Assembly (NCBI GenBank): GCA_046155615.1
Contig: JBJXFP010000133.1
Span: 1 to 64,000, forward strand
Origin: JANNVZ01 sp046155615
Lineage (GTDB): Bacteria > Bacteroidota > Bacteroidia > Flavobacteriales_D > Sanyastnellaceae
Direction: 5' to 3'
DNA length: 64,000 nt
Positions 43,901 to 54,300 of this stretch are shown one piece after another (the first letter of the stretch is position 1; every line of letters begins with the position of its first letter). The notes under the pieces are model-generated. The model saw only the letters and a program-made list of their open reading frames with translations, was not told the DNA's origin and made no database searches. The position numbers were made by a program, and so were the translations under genes.

Positions 43901-45604
43901 TTACTTCACCATAAGCAATTCGGTAGTTGCTGCAAATTCCGTCTGTAGAACAATTCGATATGCACCAGCTGTCAAATTTTTCGCATCGAAGAAATATTTT
44001 GAAACTCCATTTTTGAATATGCCGCTGTGAATCTCAAGCACTTTCCGGCCTGACAAGTCAGCTATATAAAGCTCGCCCTGCTGAGGCATTGCAAAACTTA
44101 TTTCAGTGCATGTAATAGCATTGGCTGGATTAGGAAATACTTTCACAAAGCTGGCCATCAAGGCGTCCATTACATTGACAGGTCCGAGTACTTCAAATGT
44201 CCAAAAGCCATTGGGTGCAGGCATAGGTCGTACCTGCACTTTGCCTGTGGTGGCCTCGCCACGTATGTAATAGTGTATGAAAGTACCAATAGCCTGCGCT
44301 GGTATTGATGCCAGCCAGTTACCGCCTCCGGCATCTGTCATGGTTATTTCCTGCCAGTCAGTATCATCATTTATTCTCCAATACACCATGCCATTGTCCA
44401 CACCATCGCGGTGGCTCATGTATGCGCTTAGTGCATAAGGATTTTCATCATCATAAGTATCCTGTTGTGGCTGATGCGAAATGAGCAAAGGATCCTCCAC
44501 ACCTACTGCATGGGTTATGCAGTGTATGGCACCGCTTTGCGAAATGATGTTATTGCCTTGATTGTCACAATCAATTCCTACCAGATTGTAGCCGGGACAT
44601 ACTTCACCCCAGATGCGGTAAGCAGTGGTGTCATACTCCTCTCGATAAGTTGGAAAGATGATTGTGTTGTTCACAAACACACCGTTAGTGTAGGTGCGGT
44701 ATGCTCCGCCATCATCAGGATAAAGACCTGATGTACTTGGTGGTGCCGGTATATGTACCACGCGGTAGGGCGTATCCCAAAGACTGTTGTAGTTGGCCAG
44801 CACGTATTCTATGTTGGCATTTATCTGGGGGCCATCTGCCACACCATCAGGATATTCACTCACGAGCAGCGTTTCTTCATTCACCAGTTTCATATGCATG
44901 TCTATGTGGTGTATGCCGTCATATGGCAGAGTTGGCATTTTGATGTACCGGTCTATACCCATGAATTGTAAAATGATGTCATCTATCTCTGTTTCAGTAT
45001 GGTCAGGATAATCCAGTTGATTGTTATCTCCATCACCATCATTTTCATCCAATACCAATTCGGATGCAAATGCAGTCCCAAACCCATCACACATAAAATT
45101 ACCTCCGGTGTTCATGAGTTCATTTGGTGATTCTACAGTGGCGTATAGTTCCACTCCCAACTCAGCGGCTATCAATTCAGGTGATGCGTCATCATCAGGC
45201 CTTGGGCGGTTATATATCCAGTCCACCAATACCAGTGAGTCCACCTCATTGGTGTACACCGGATTGGCAGAATAATCTCTGGTCCAAATGGTATTGAAAT
45301 CACCTTCAATAAGTGTGATGTTGTTCATGTCAATAAATGCATCGCCACCTGTATTGTCAGTCATCAGGTAGTCTTCCGTTTCACCCGGGTTATCAGTGAT
45401 GATGAGCACTTGCACTTCTTCCTTAGCGGCAGCAACAATTTGCTTCAGTATGGCTGGAAAACCAGTCCAGGTGATGTTTAGACTTTGCAGTTCTTCCCAT
45501 TCGGCCATTGCTCTGATGTTCGAACCTTGCGGAGGAGTGGTGATTACCTGACCATGCAGGTATGCAGTAGTTAGTAGGGCTGCAGTCAGTAAAGTATATC
45601 TCAT
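43901..45604 (-). CDS. Porphyromonas-type peptidylarginine deiminase with T9SS sorting domain
   Basis: 567 aa with a signal peptide (MRYTLLTAALLTTAYLHGQ). The catalytic domain (about 30-375) is of the agmatine-deiminase/PPAD family: WTRDY (Asp110), GIHHIDMHMKL (His233, Asp235), a Gly-Asn segment DDGGAYRTYTNGVFVNN (Asn307 candidate) and GAIHCITHAVG (nucleophile Cys362). An Arg-Pro-Arg pair in YNRPRPDDD (Arg133, Arg135) sits near the position where PPAD has two arginines that read the C-terminal carboxylate of substrates. After the catalytic domain come an Ig-like module (about 385-470) and a type A T9SS domain (VFPNPANAITCTEISFAM onward). It should convert arginine residues of secreted or foreign peptides to citrulline outside the cell. 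A secreted agmatine deiminase would be the alternative. Confidence 0.9.
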   Translation of the reverse strand: MRYTLLTAALLTTAYLHGQVITTPPQGSNIRAMAEWEELQSLNITWTGFPAILKQIVAAAKEEVQVLIITDNPGETEDYLMTDNTGGDAFIDMNNITLIEGDFNTIWTRDYSANPVYTNEVDSLVLVDWIYNRPRPDDDASPELIAAELGVELYATVESPNELMNTGGNFMCDGFGTAFASELVLDENDGDGDNNQLDYPDHTETEIDDIILQFMGIDRYIKMPTLPYDGIHHIDMHMKLVNEETLLVSEYPDGVADGPQINANIEYVLANYNSLWDTPYRVVHIPAPPSTSGLYPDDGGAYRTYTNGVFVNNTIIFPTYREEYDTTAYRIWGEVCPGYNLVGIDCDNQGNNIISQSGAIHCITHAVGVEDPLLISHQPQQDTYDDENPYALSAYMSHRDGVDNGMVYWRINDDTDWQEITMTDAGGGNWLASIPAQAIGTFIHYYIRGEATTGKVQVRPMPAPNGFWTFEVLGPVNVMDALMASFVKVFPNPANAITCTEISFAMPQQGELYIADLSGRKVLEIHSGIFKNGVSKYFFDAKNLTAGAYRIVLQTEFAATTELLMVK

Positions 45605-45767
45605 GAATGTTGTATTGAAATTTTCTATTTATTGTTTCTGAAAAGAGAAACCAATTTGCTCTGCCGCTTATTGGTTTTGCGAGCGGTAAATATGTGTCTG
45701 TTTCTTGCTATTGCATTATCCACGCACTTACAAAAAAACATTTGGATAGTTTACGGATCACACGGAG

Positions 45768-46421
45768 TTAATAATACAATGTCAATGCCGTGGTATTGAA
45801 TGCAGGACACCACACACTGTCATTCACTATAGTATCACCCGCTGCTGTATAAACTTGTTTCTGATATTTCAGCCAGCTATCACCATACAACTTGCATTGC
45901 CATGTAGTATCTACCGCAGCGCCTTCAAAGGTTTTGTATCCGTTGGCACAGCATACACAATCAAATTGTGCATTGGTAAATGTGAATATGAACTCATCAT
46001 CCACAGCAGACTCACCGATATTGGCTATTTGTACTTGCACAAAGGCCTCCGGAAAAATGGTCATGTCGTGTGTCAATAATTGGCCGCCATCAAAGTCAGA
46101 TACTACCAGTTCATCTTCATTAGTGATATACTGGTTCTTTGAAATTTTCAATTTGAGTGCAGCAAAATTTTCACGCGGCCAGGAGAGGCTGAAGCAGCCT
46201 GATGCATCGGACAGCCCGCTGACTGCCGTAGAGTATGTGGCGCCAAATGTGCCGCCACCCACTATTTGCTTCATTACCTCTGCTTGGGCGCCCGGAATCA
46301 ATTGACCACTGCGTCCATCAGTAACGCGGCCCTGTAGTTGAAAATCTGTCTCTTCTTTTTTACATGAGCTGAAAATGAAGATGAGAAGAATGCTGCATGT
46401 CTGGGTGAATAAACTCATCAT
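45768..46421 (-). CDS. lipoprotein with carboxypeptidase-regulatory-like domain
   Basis: 217 aa with a lipoprotein signal (TQTCSILLIFIFSSC, Cys about 20). The mature N-terminal part QLQGRVTDGRSGQLIPGAQA followed by FSLSWPRENFAALKLKI is the beta-sandwich (CarboxypepD_reg type) common in Bacteroidota surface proteins. The C-terminal half contains the Cys pair DCVCCANGYK and Trp-rich strands (DTTWQCKLYGDSWLKYQKQ), function unknown. The ATG overlaps the stop of the upstream MltF-like gene by 4 bp (ATGA), so the two are translationally coupled. Confidence 0.75.
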   Translation of the reverse strand: MMSLFTQTCSILLIFIFSSCKKEETDFQLQGRVTDGRSGQLIPGAQAEVMKQIVGGGTFGATYSTAVSGLSDASGCFSLSWPRENFAALKLKISKNQYITNEDELVVSDFDGGQLLTHDMTIFPEAFVQVQIANIGESAVDDEFIFTFTNAQFDCVCCANGYKTFEGAAVDTTWQCKLYGDSWLKYQKQVYTAAGDTIVNDSVWCPAFNTTALTLYY

Positions 46422-47851
46422 TTTCCTGCTGATTTGTAATGTTCGAAAAGTGCCATGATTTTGCCCACAAAATGAAATGGTTCCTTGGCGTGGCAGTATC
46501 CATGCTTAACACAGGGCATTGAATAATATTTTTCCTGCTGCTTGAACAATAATGCTTCGGCCACATGACCGTCCCAAAGGGTGTCTTGCATGCCCAGTTC
46601 ATGAGCCAGATTTTGCGCATCTATGATGTGGCCCTGACCTATGTTGTAACTCGCCAATATGAATTTGGTTCTTTCAGCGGCATTTGGTACACGTTTCTTC
46701 CACATGTTTTGCAGGTATTTTAAATATTGCGTGGCGGCCTTCACGCTACACTCAGGTGCAGGGGCACTGTCGCATCCGAAACGCATGGCGGTTTCAGGCA
46801 TCAACTGCATCAAGCCATATGCACCACTCCAGCTCTGTGCATGTGGGTTGAATCGCGACTCCTGAAAAGCCATGGCTGCAAGCATACGCCAATCCCAACC
46901 CAGTGAGGGTGCATGCAATTTGAACAGAGAATCGTAAGGAGAAATGGCACCTGCCGGCAACGTTGGCAGTGTCCATTTCATATTAGGGTATGCTTTGGTT
47001 TCAGTTTCTCTGAAGTATTTTTTGTAAGTGTCAGTCAACTTGTCTCTGGTTTTTTCCTTTGCCAGCCACTGGTTCATCGCTGCAATCAGTTTTGGGGCAT
47101 TGATGCGGGTAGCCCAGGCAATATTCTGCTTACCGGTAATGGCCATACTCGCATCCAGATCAGCGTAGTCTTCTTGCTCCATCATTGCAAGGTTTTCATC
47201 TGTTATGGTTGCAGGTATTTCGCCTGAGTCAGTCAAGCGCAACAAATCATCGGTTGACATTTCACCTGGTGCTATTTCTATGTTTAAGGTTTGTCCGGTC
47301 TGGAGTTCCAGTTCTTTGAGTCTTTCGTAAAATGAGGAGTATTCATGTACCCAAATGGGTATGGTATGCAACTGGCTGCTGTCACGTACCAAAATAATCG
47401 TAGAATCGGACACCGATGTGGGGTACTTACGTTGGGCAAGGACCTGCCTTGTCTGGTACACCGGTGTGCTGAAGTTTACAATTTGTTTTCTTCTAGGGGT
47501 TACTGTCAGGTTTGATGCTATCACATCACCTTCACCACGGTTGAGCATTTCAAACATGACATCTACATCATCCAACAATTTCACTTCCAGCTTCACATCA
47601 AGGTGCTTTGCGAAGGCCCGCATCATTTCGTAGTCGAAGCCTCGCTCCTGGTTGCGATATAGGAAGTAGGTGGAAGCGCTGTTTTCGGTCAGGAGGATGA
47701 TTTTGCCGCGAAGCTTTATAGAATCCAAATCAAAAAAGACCGCATTGGTGGGCGCTTGTTGCGGAACGGGTGTATTTGTTTCGCAGGTGGTTAGCAGCAA
47801 GCACAGTGCAACCAACAGAAGAATAAATGGTATTTTAAAAAGAAACTTCAT
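46418..47851 (-). CDS. membrane-bound lytic murein transglycosylase F-like
   Basis: 477 aa. The start at 47851 (MKFLFKIPFILLLVALCLLL) gives a lipoprotein-type signal ending TTC; a further upstream ATG adds only MRILG. Two domains follow: a solute-binding domain (about 45-270) with GFDYEMMRAFAKHLDVKLEV, GEGDVIASNLTVTPRRKQIV and NFSTPVYQTRQVLAQ, and a C-terminal SLT domain (about 310-440) with AFQESRFNPHAQSWSGAYGL (catalytic Glu) and MQLMPETAMRF, FILASYNIGQGHIIDA. This is the MltF layout. It cleaves peptidoglycan glycan strands. Its stop overlaps the ATG of the lipoprotein gene, suggesting a joint cell-wall role. Confidence 0.9.
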   Translation of the reverse strand: MKFLFKIPFILLLVALCLLLTTCETNTPVPQQAPTNAVFFDLDSIKLRGKIILLTENSASTYFLYRNQERGFDYEMMRAFAKHLDVKLEVKLLDDVDVMFEMLNRGEGDVIASNLTVTPRRKQIVNFSTPVYQTRQVLAQRKYPTSVSDSTIILVRDSSQLHTIPIWVHEYSSFYERLKELELQTGQTLNIEIAPGEMSTDDLLRLTDSGEIPATITDENLAMMEQEDYADLDASMAITGKQNIAWATRINAPKLIAAMNQWLAKEKTRDKLTDTYKKYFRETETKAYPNMKWTLPTLPAGAISPYDSLFKLHAPSLGWDWRMLAAMAFQESRFNPHAQSWSGAYGLMQLMPETAMRFGCDSAPAPECSVKAATQYLKYLQNMWKKRVPNAAERTKFILASYNIGQGHIIDAQNLAHELGMQDTLWDGHVAEALLFKQQEKYYSMPCVKHGYCHAKEPFHFVGKIMALFEHYKSAGK

Positions 47852-47949
47852 GCCCAGGATACGCAAGATAAATTATGTCCATTGCATATAGGGCCGCTAT
47901 GGGTTTTTTGTGAATAAGTTCTACCAATTTCACTTGGTTTAGTTACAAC

Positions 47950-47976
47950 AAAAAGCCCCTGCTTCTCAGCAGAGGC
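47950..47976 (-). terminator. intrinsic terminator of the 48015-48797 gene
   Basis: On the minus strand GCCTCTGCT (47976-47968) pairs with AGCAGGGGC (47963-47955, one G-T pair), loop GAGA, followed by TTTTTG. It lies 38 bp past the stop. Confidence 0.8.
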
Positions 47977-48014
47977 CATTTTGGTAAGCGGATTATTGGT
48001 TTGGTTTTGAAAAC

Positions 48015-48797
48015 TTATTTGCGTAAGAATTTTTCTGTTTTGCTGTCGTAGCTCAGGTAGTACTCGCCTTTTAGCAATGCGGTGCAATCTACTGCGAGTC
48101 CATAACCTTTCTTCACTATTTGCCCATATACATTGTACATCTCGTAGCTTGTTTCCGCACTGAAGGTTACAAGCTTGGTCTTTTTGTCATATTTAAATGT
48201 CACTTCGGGCACATTGCTCAACACTTCGCAGGTAGGGCTCTTCCTGAGTTCACCCTCATAGCTTTTTTGTGCCACACGGTATTTGTTTTTTCCGCTGGAG
48301 AGTTGCACCTGAAATTTATATGAATTGCGCACAGCTGTTCCGTTACCCATCACCTCGCCCACATTCACCCATTTGTTCCATTTGAATTGTTGAACTATAA
48401 ATGGAAGTTTGCCCTGCTCTCCCGTTGTTTCCCACATCAGGTTACCATCAGGGCTGCATTCTATTTTGCCACAATCGAAAGTTGGCGCGGGCTCCAATGC
48501 TCCCGGATTCAATACTTTCGGGGTGCATCCGTCTTTGTGTCGGATAGAGACAGTTACAGGGTCGCCCAGTTTCAGATTGTATATGCTTAAGTCTATTTCA
48601 AATGCCTGAGAGTTTATTTCATCACTTGTTACCAGACCATTCATTGTAACCTCATACACGCAAAAGCCAACACCATCAGGCGAAGCTGAGTTGATTACAT
48701 AGAGATTACGCAACTGGTAGCGCCCATCAAGCACAATGGTGCCTGCGCTGCACACGTAAGTGCTGAATAGGAATACACAAACAAAAATTGACCTCAT
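48015..48797 (-). CDS. secreted protein with a T9SS-like C-terminus
   Basis: 260 aa from the ATG at 48797, which gives a signal peptide (MRSIFVCVFLFSTYVCSAG). Longer in-frame starts would run into the AcpH gene. The middle part contains Cys-rich loops (HKDGCTPKVLNPGALEPAPT, CGKIECSPDG), WNKWVNVGEVMGNG and a short Fn3-like segment. The end (EMYNVYGQIVKKGYGLAVDC and LKGEYYLSYDSKTEKFLRK) matches the last strands of type A T9SS sorting domains, though the usual N-terminal YPNP motif is not present. Function unknown. A terminator follows. Confidence 0.7.
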   Translation of the reverse strand: MRSIFVCVFLFSTYVCSAGTIVLDGRYQLRNLYVINSASPDGVGFCVYEVTMNGLVTSDEINSQAFEIDLSIYNLKLGDPVTVSIRHKDGCTPKVLNPGALEPAPTFDCGKIECSPDGNLMWETTGEQGKLPFIVQQFKWNKWVNVGEVMGNGTAVRNSYKFQVQLSSGKNKYRVAQKSYEGELRKSPTCEVLSNVPEVTFKYDKKTKLVTFSAETSYEMYNVYGQIVKKGYGLAVDCTALLKGEYYLSYDSKTEKFLRK

Positions 48798-48858
48798 AAA
48801 TGGAGGAGTAGTAATAGTAGGTTTCAACAATACATAAAATTCGTTTGGTTCATCACCT

Positions 48859-49458
48859 TCATGGATGGAGGTGGGCAAAAGTATCCAATTTCGAAAAAGT
48901 CCCATTTTTTATTTCAGGGTAGAATAAATTAAATGTTTCCATTAGCTCATTATAGTGACGAGTCAATATAAGAGGCGCTTGTTGAAGCGGTTTGCCATAA
49001 CTGAGCCTGGCTGACATCTGTAGCAATAGGGTGGATGTTCCGCTGATGGATTTATACATCACCAGCCAGTTGTTTTGTTTCATTTTATCAAGCAGGAATT
49101 TCATTTTGGGGCTGAAAGATTCCCTGCGTGCGCTTAGCTTTTCATATACATCTTCTACAAAAGACTCCAGCCGCAGGCCTGTGTATTGCTCAAAGTTACT
49201 GGCAAGCACATGATCAAAAAAAACATCGATGGCAATAGGTGTCAGTAGGCCAAGTTCAAGACGCAACTTTGCTCGAAGTGCTTTGCATAACTCGTGTGTA
49301 TCAGTAAAATGATCAATGTACCGATGGAGTAGTATTCCGTACTGTATTCGCTGCGGGTATTGCTCATGGGCTTTTCCCTTCACCTCGTCAGCTATAAACT
49401 GGCCGTGTAGTAAATCATCATCACCATAGCTGAAATGAAAGTGTGCGAGGAAATTCAT
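48859..49458 (-). CDS. acyl carrier protein phosphodiesterase-like (AcpH family)
   Basis: 199 aa from the ATG at 49458, which restores the family's opening MNFLAHFHFSYGDDDLLHGQ; an upstream in-frame start would add 34 unlike residues. The motifs GILLHRYIDHFTDTHE (metal-binding HxxIDxxxD) and DVFFDHVLASNF (second metal site) match AcpH. The enzyme removes the phosphopantetheine arm from ACP. It lies 62 bp upstream of the secreted-protein gene on the same strand, with no clear functional tie. Confidence 0.9.
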   Translation of the reverse strand: MNFLAHFHFSYGDDDLLHGQFIADEVKGKAHEQYPQRIQYGILLHRYIDHFTDTHELCKALRAKLRLELGLLTPIAIDVFFDHVLASNFEQYTGLRLESFVEDVYEKLSARRESFSPKMKFLLDKMKQNNWLVMYKSISGTSTLLLQMSARLSYGKPLQQAPLILTRHYNELMETFNLFYPEIKNGTFSKLDTFAHLHP

Positions 49459-49593
49459 ATAAGGCAATGATAAATCATGGCTTTGACCTCCCCACCCGAC
49501 AATTGTAAATATGACCGCCTGCCTGTGTATAAGTGCCAATGGTGTAATAGAAAGGCACATACAAAAGGCTCAGAATACTTTTGGGCTTGACAG

Positions 49594-50640
49594 ATGGCGA
49601 TGCGCAACAGGCTTCAGATATATTGGATAGCACAACTTGGTGGCTGGGGCTTATTCGTTGCTGCCACCATAGTTATTGCTAACCTCTGGTCGCAGAATAC
49701 CACCGGACTCTATAATTTTTCACTTTGCATATTGCTTACCGGAATATTGCTCACACATGCATTCAGGTGGTGCATACACCGTTTGGGCTGGAAAAGGATG
49801 AATATTCTGAAAATAATTCTTATCATCATACCCACATCGCTTCTGCTCAGTTTTCTTTTCATATCCATAAATACAGCATTCAGCAATGTCCTCTATCAGC
49901 GTTTCTTGTTCGACACCTTCTTTGCCCGCGACTTCTGGCTCACTACTTTCAACTACTCGGCCCTTTTTCTGCTCTGGAGTATCATCTATTTTGCAGTGAA
50001 CACGTTTGAAAACTGGAAAAGAGAAGAGATACAAAACCTGGAACTTCGTGCTGCAAAAACTGAAATTGAATTGAATAGTTTCAAAGCTCAGATGAATCCG
50101 CACTTCATGTTCAACAGCTTGAACAGTATAAGAGCATTGGTGGAAGAAAATCCGGATAAGGCCAAAGAAGCTATTACTAAACTAAGCGGATTGCTTCGCA
50201 ACAACCTTACGCTTGGCAGAAGCCAGACCATACCCTTACGCGATGAACTGGATTTGGTGGACAAATACCTATCACTGGAAAAAATAAGATTTGAAGAAAG
50301 GCTTCATGTGTATATGGATATTGATGCCCAATCATTGCGATGTGAAGTTCCCCCATTTATGCTACAGACTATAGTGGAGAATGCAATCAAACATGGTATT
50401 TCGAAACAACTCGAGGGTGGCACCATCAATATCTCGGTAAAAAGGAATGGCGATACATTGAGCATTGTAGTAAGCAACACCGGTAGTATAAAGAATGACG
50501 ACAATAGCACAGGAATAGGATTGACCAACACCCGCAAACGACTGCAATTACTCTATGGAGAACAAGCTAACTTCCTGATGGCTGAAGATAGCAATATGGT
50601 AACAGCCCATCTCACAATTCCCATAAATCAAACAATCTAA
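49594..50640 (+). CDS. LytS/YehU-type sensor histidine kinase
   Basis: 348 aa. Four N-terminal transmembrane segments (about 10-130: IYWIAQLGGWGLFVAATIVI, then ILLTGILLTHAFRW and ILIIIPTSLLLSFLFISI) are followed by the kinase core. The H-box is in LNSFKAQMNPHFMFNSLNSI, the His_kinase (LytS-type) variant. The N-box MLQTIVENAIKHGI and G-box GIGLTNTRKRLQLLYG are also intact. No periplasmic sensor domain is present, so the signal may be membrane-borne. The response-regulator gene starts 8 bp downstream. A TACTTTTG -7-like element ends 10 bp before the first ATG; a second ATG at 49600 is also possible. Confidence 0.95.
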   Translation: MAMRNRLQIYWIAQLGGWGLFVAATIVIANLWSQNTTGLYNFSLCILLTGILLTHAFRWCIHRLGWKRMNILKIILIIIPTSLLLSFLFISINTAFSNVLYQRFLFDTFFARDFWLTTFNYSALFLLWSIIYFAVNTFENWKREEIQNLELRAAKTEIELNSFKAQMNPHFMFNSLNSIRALVEENPDKAKEAITKLSGLLRNNLTLGRSQTIPLRDELDLVDKYLSLEKIRFEERLHVYMDIDAQSLRCEVPPFMLQTIVENAIKHGISKQLEGGTINISVKRNGDTLSIVVSNTGSIKNDDNSTGIGLTNTRKRLQLLYGEQANFLMAEDSNMVTAHLTIPINQTI

Positions 50641-50648
50641 CCTAACCC

Positions 50649-51371
50649 ATGAAAACACTGATAATAGATGATGAAAGGCTGGCAAGAAAAGAACTGGCTG
50701 GCCTGCTGAAAAACTTCAGCGAGATTGAAATTGCGGCTGAATGCAGCAATGCTGAAGAAGCCAAAGTGGCCATCAAGCTGCACAATCCTGATTTGATATT
50801 CTTAGACATACAAATGCCAGGAAAAAACGGATTTGAATTGCTTGAAGAGTTGGAATCGGTTCCGAAAGTCATTTTTGTAACTGCTTATGACGAGTATGCT
50901 TTACGTGCCTTTGAGGTGAATGCACTTGACTACCTACTGAAACCTGTGGAGGAAGATCGCCTATCGGAGGCTATAAACAAAGTACTGCATGAGGATGATG
51001 AGCATGAAAGCCTTGGTGCAGTCAGAAACGAGGGCAGGCTTGGACAAGACGATCAGATTTTCCTGAAAGATGGTGAACGCTGCTGGTTCGTAGCCCTGCG
51101 CGATGTGAAGTTGTTTGAATCCGAAGGCAACTATGTGCGCGTTTATTTCAACAATTTCAAACCACTCATTCTGAAATCGCTGAATAACCTTGAAGAGCGA
51201 CTTGACCATACTTTCTTTCGTACCAATCGCAAGTACATTGTTAATCTGCGCTGGGTGCAGTCAGTAGAAAACTGGTTCAATGGCGGGCTGCGCCTTACAC
51301 TGAAAGATGGAACACAGGTGGAAGTGAGCCGGAGGCAAGGTGCCCGTTTTCGAGAGCTCATGAGTCTATAA
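50649..51371 (+). CDS. LytTR-family response regulator
   Basis: 240 aa. The receiver domain (1-120) has the acidic pocket DDERLARKEL, the phosphoacceptor Asp in LIFLDIQMPGKNGFELLEEL, and the Lys in DYLLKPVEEDRLSEAI. A LytTR DNA-binding domain (about 140-240) follows, with RCWFVALRDVKLFESEGNYV, RTNRKYIVNLRWVQSVENWF and VEVSRRQGARFRELMS. It forms a pair with the LytS-type kinase 8 bp upstream. Its targets are not known. It ends 3 bp from the convergent propeller-phosphatase gene, so the two transcription units meet here. Confidence 0.96.
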   Translation: MKTLIIDDERLARKELAGLLKNFSEIEIAAECSNAEEAKVAIKLHNPDLIFLDIQMPGKNGFELLEELESVPKVIFVTAYDEYALRAFEVNALDYLLKPVEEDRLSEAINKVLHEDDEHESLGAVRNEGRLGQDDQIFLKDGERCWFVALRDVKLFESEGNYVRVYFNNFKPLILKSLNNLEERLDHTFFRTNRKYIVNLRWVQSVENWFNGGLRLTLKDGTQVEVSRRQGARFRELMSL

Positions 51372-51374
51372 CTA

Positions 51375-54300
51375 TTAGAAACGCATGCCCATCACGATGA
51401 TGTCGTCTATCTGCTCGTGCAGCCCGCGCCATGTGTAGAATGACTCACGCAATGCCGCACGCTGTTCGTTCATGGGCAGGTCGGCATATTGTTTAAGTAA
51501 ATTGTACAATCCGCTTCGCTTCAATTTCTTTCCTTCTTCACCACCAAACTGGTCAGTAATACCATCTGAAAACATATAGATGATATCACCCGGATGCACA
51601 TCGAACTCGTATTGGCTGAATACTTTGGAAACAGGCGCATCGCTGCCTCCTATGGAAAGGCGATCACCTTTTACCTCTATCCATTCGCCCTTGATTCGTA
51701 ATAGCACCGGCCTGTTAGCTGACGCTACCATGATTTTGTTTTTGTGAAAGTTGTAGTTGAACACGCTGATATCCATTCCGTCCTCTACTCCGAAATCGCT
51801 GCCTCGCTTGTTGAGGAGCATTTTCAAATCATTGTCGAGCCTCACCAACACATCTCGCGCACACTGCACACTCTTATCGCTCGATACTTCTTTGAGCAGT
51901 GTGGTACCAATGAGTGACATGAATGCACCAGGTACTCCGTGACCAGTGCAGTCTGCACATGATACTACCACGTCATTGTCAAATTTTTCGATCCAATAAA
52001 AGTCGCCACTTACTATATCGCGTGGCTTGAAGTACACGAATGCATCAGCAAAATATTGGTTCAGGCTTTCATACGCAGGCAACATTGCACGCTGTATGTT
52101 TTTTGCATACAATATAGAGTCAGTGATGTCCTTGTTTTTTACTTCGAGCAATTCCTTTTGCTCCATCACTTCATGTGTAGCCTCGTTAAGTGCATACTGC
52201 AAGCGCTCTTGGTCTTGCTTCAGTTTGCGCTCTCGCTGCACGATAATGTAGCGTACTACCAGTACAAGTGCTATGGCCGTGCTCAGAAGAAACCACCACT
52301 TCAACCAAAACGGTTTATCAATAAATATACTGAAGCTAGTAATGGTACTACCACCTTCAGCATCTGCATTGAAAGCTTTTACTTTGAAGATGTATTCACC
52401 TGAAGACAGCTTGTTGTAAACCGCCACACTTCCAGTGCCCGGCTCACTCCAGTCAGTATCATATCTTTCCAGCATGTACTGGTAGGTTACACCTTCCGGA
52501 TTTTTCAGCGAGACCCCAATGAAGTCTATTTCCAATTTGAATTCGCCATAAGGCAGTGTAATGAATTGGCTCAGCTCATGTAAGCTGTCTCCTATCAGCA
52601 AACTCTCAATGTGCACCAATGGTTCCGTCAGATTCTTGCGGTCCTTATCCGGCTCATATCGCAGCATGCCATTGTCCGTACCGAATATCATGATACCGTT
52701 GGCGAATTTGTCAACTGCATTGTCTAAAAACGCATACTCGAAGCCGCGGCTTGGATCTACTATTTCTATCTTTCCTGTAATCAGATTTATCTTACTAAGT
52801 GCACCGCGGTGTCCTACCCACAGGTAGTTTCGGTTGTCGCATTCGAGGCTATAGCAATAGTCACTGTACAAGCCTTTCGACTTGTCAAAGAGTACCTCTT
52901 TAGTATCTGAAAACATGAAAACTCCTGAGCCATTGGTACCAACCCAGATGTTGCCATTGTTGTCTTCCACTATGCATTTATTCTCTACCACACCACCACC
53001 GCTTGTGGCCTCCAGATTGTATATCACTCCATCTTGTACATAGGAGAGTTGTCTGTCGTGAGTACTTATCCAAATGCGCCCATGACTATCTCTGTATAGC
53101 GACTTTACAACGTTGTGTGTAAGTCCACTTTGTATGGAAAGGTGCGACACCACCACACCACCATTCAATTGATACACGCCATAGTCGGTGGCCACATACA
53201 ATATATTGTTGAACTCAACAAGGTCATTGATACGTTGATTCAGGGCATCTGCCGAAAGCATCACATGTTCAAACTTCTTTTTGCCGAATGGCATGTGATA
53301 AAGACCTGACTCAGCTGTACCTGCCCACAAGTGAGCATGCGAATCGCAATACAACGCTGTGATATCTGATGCGGGCAGGCCGTGCTCTATTCCATAGGTG
53401 CTGAGCACATTGTCAGGCATTTCGAAGCTTACAATCACCTGACCATGGGTGCCATACCAAATAGTATCATTCTGGGTAAAAATACTGTTCACTGCATGAT
53501 TCAGCTCTTCAGTGCCCACTGAGTAAACAGAGAAGTAGTCGTCTTCCAATTTTAGCAAACCCTGACCCATGGTACCGAGCCAAACATTTCCCTCGCGATC
53601 CACAAATGTGATGCGCACACTTTGGTGACCCAATGTTGCGTTGTGGCTGTAGTCAGTTAATTCTTTGAATTTACCTGTTGCATAGCTGCCCAATTGCAGC
53701 AGTCCGTGGTTGTTGCTACTTAGCCAAAGTCGCTGCTCATTGTCCATCATCAGGTTGTTTACATTGTATGATGAAAAATTGATTGAGTCGAACTTCAGTG
53801 CGGTGATGTGCGAAATGGTATTGTCACGGACAATTCGAAAAACACCTGACTCATCGGTTCCTACAAAAATCTCTGTGCCATAGCTCGCCATGCTTGACAC
53901 TTTTGTTTCGAATATTTCTTCCACAAAATCATACTTCACTTCATCATCATTACTGATGGCTGCCTTGAGAAGACCCATGTCGGTACCTATCCAGAGTACA
54001 CCTTGGCTATCAATACACATTGTGTATAGGGTAAATTCCTCAATGCCCTTGTTTATTTTTTTCCAGGAGTTGTCTGCCTGATGCATCAGCAGACCATCAT
54101 TTTGGGCCACAGCCCACAGTCTGCCGTCAGGTGACTGATATATCTGATTGATACGTGAAACTGTCAGTGCCGAGAGGTCAATTTTTTGAAATTTGTTTTT
54201 ACTATATCGGGTTATGGTGCCATTGCCATGGCCAAACCAGATGTTCTGTTCATTGTCCTTCAAACTACAAGTGATGAAATCGTCTGCGATACCATCAGTG

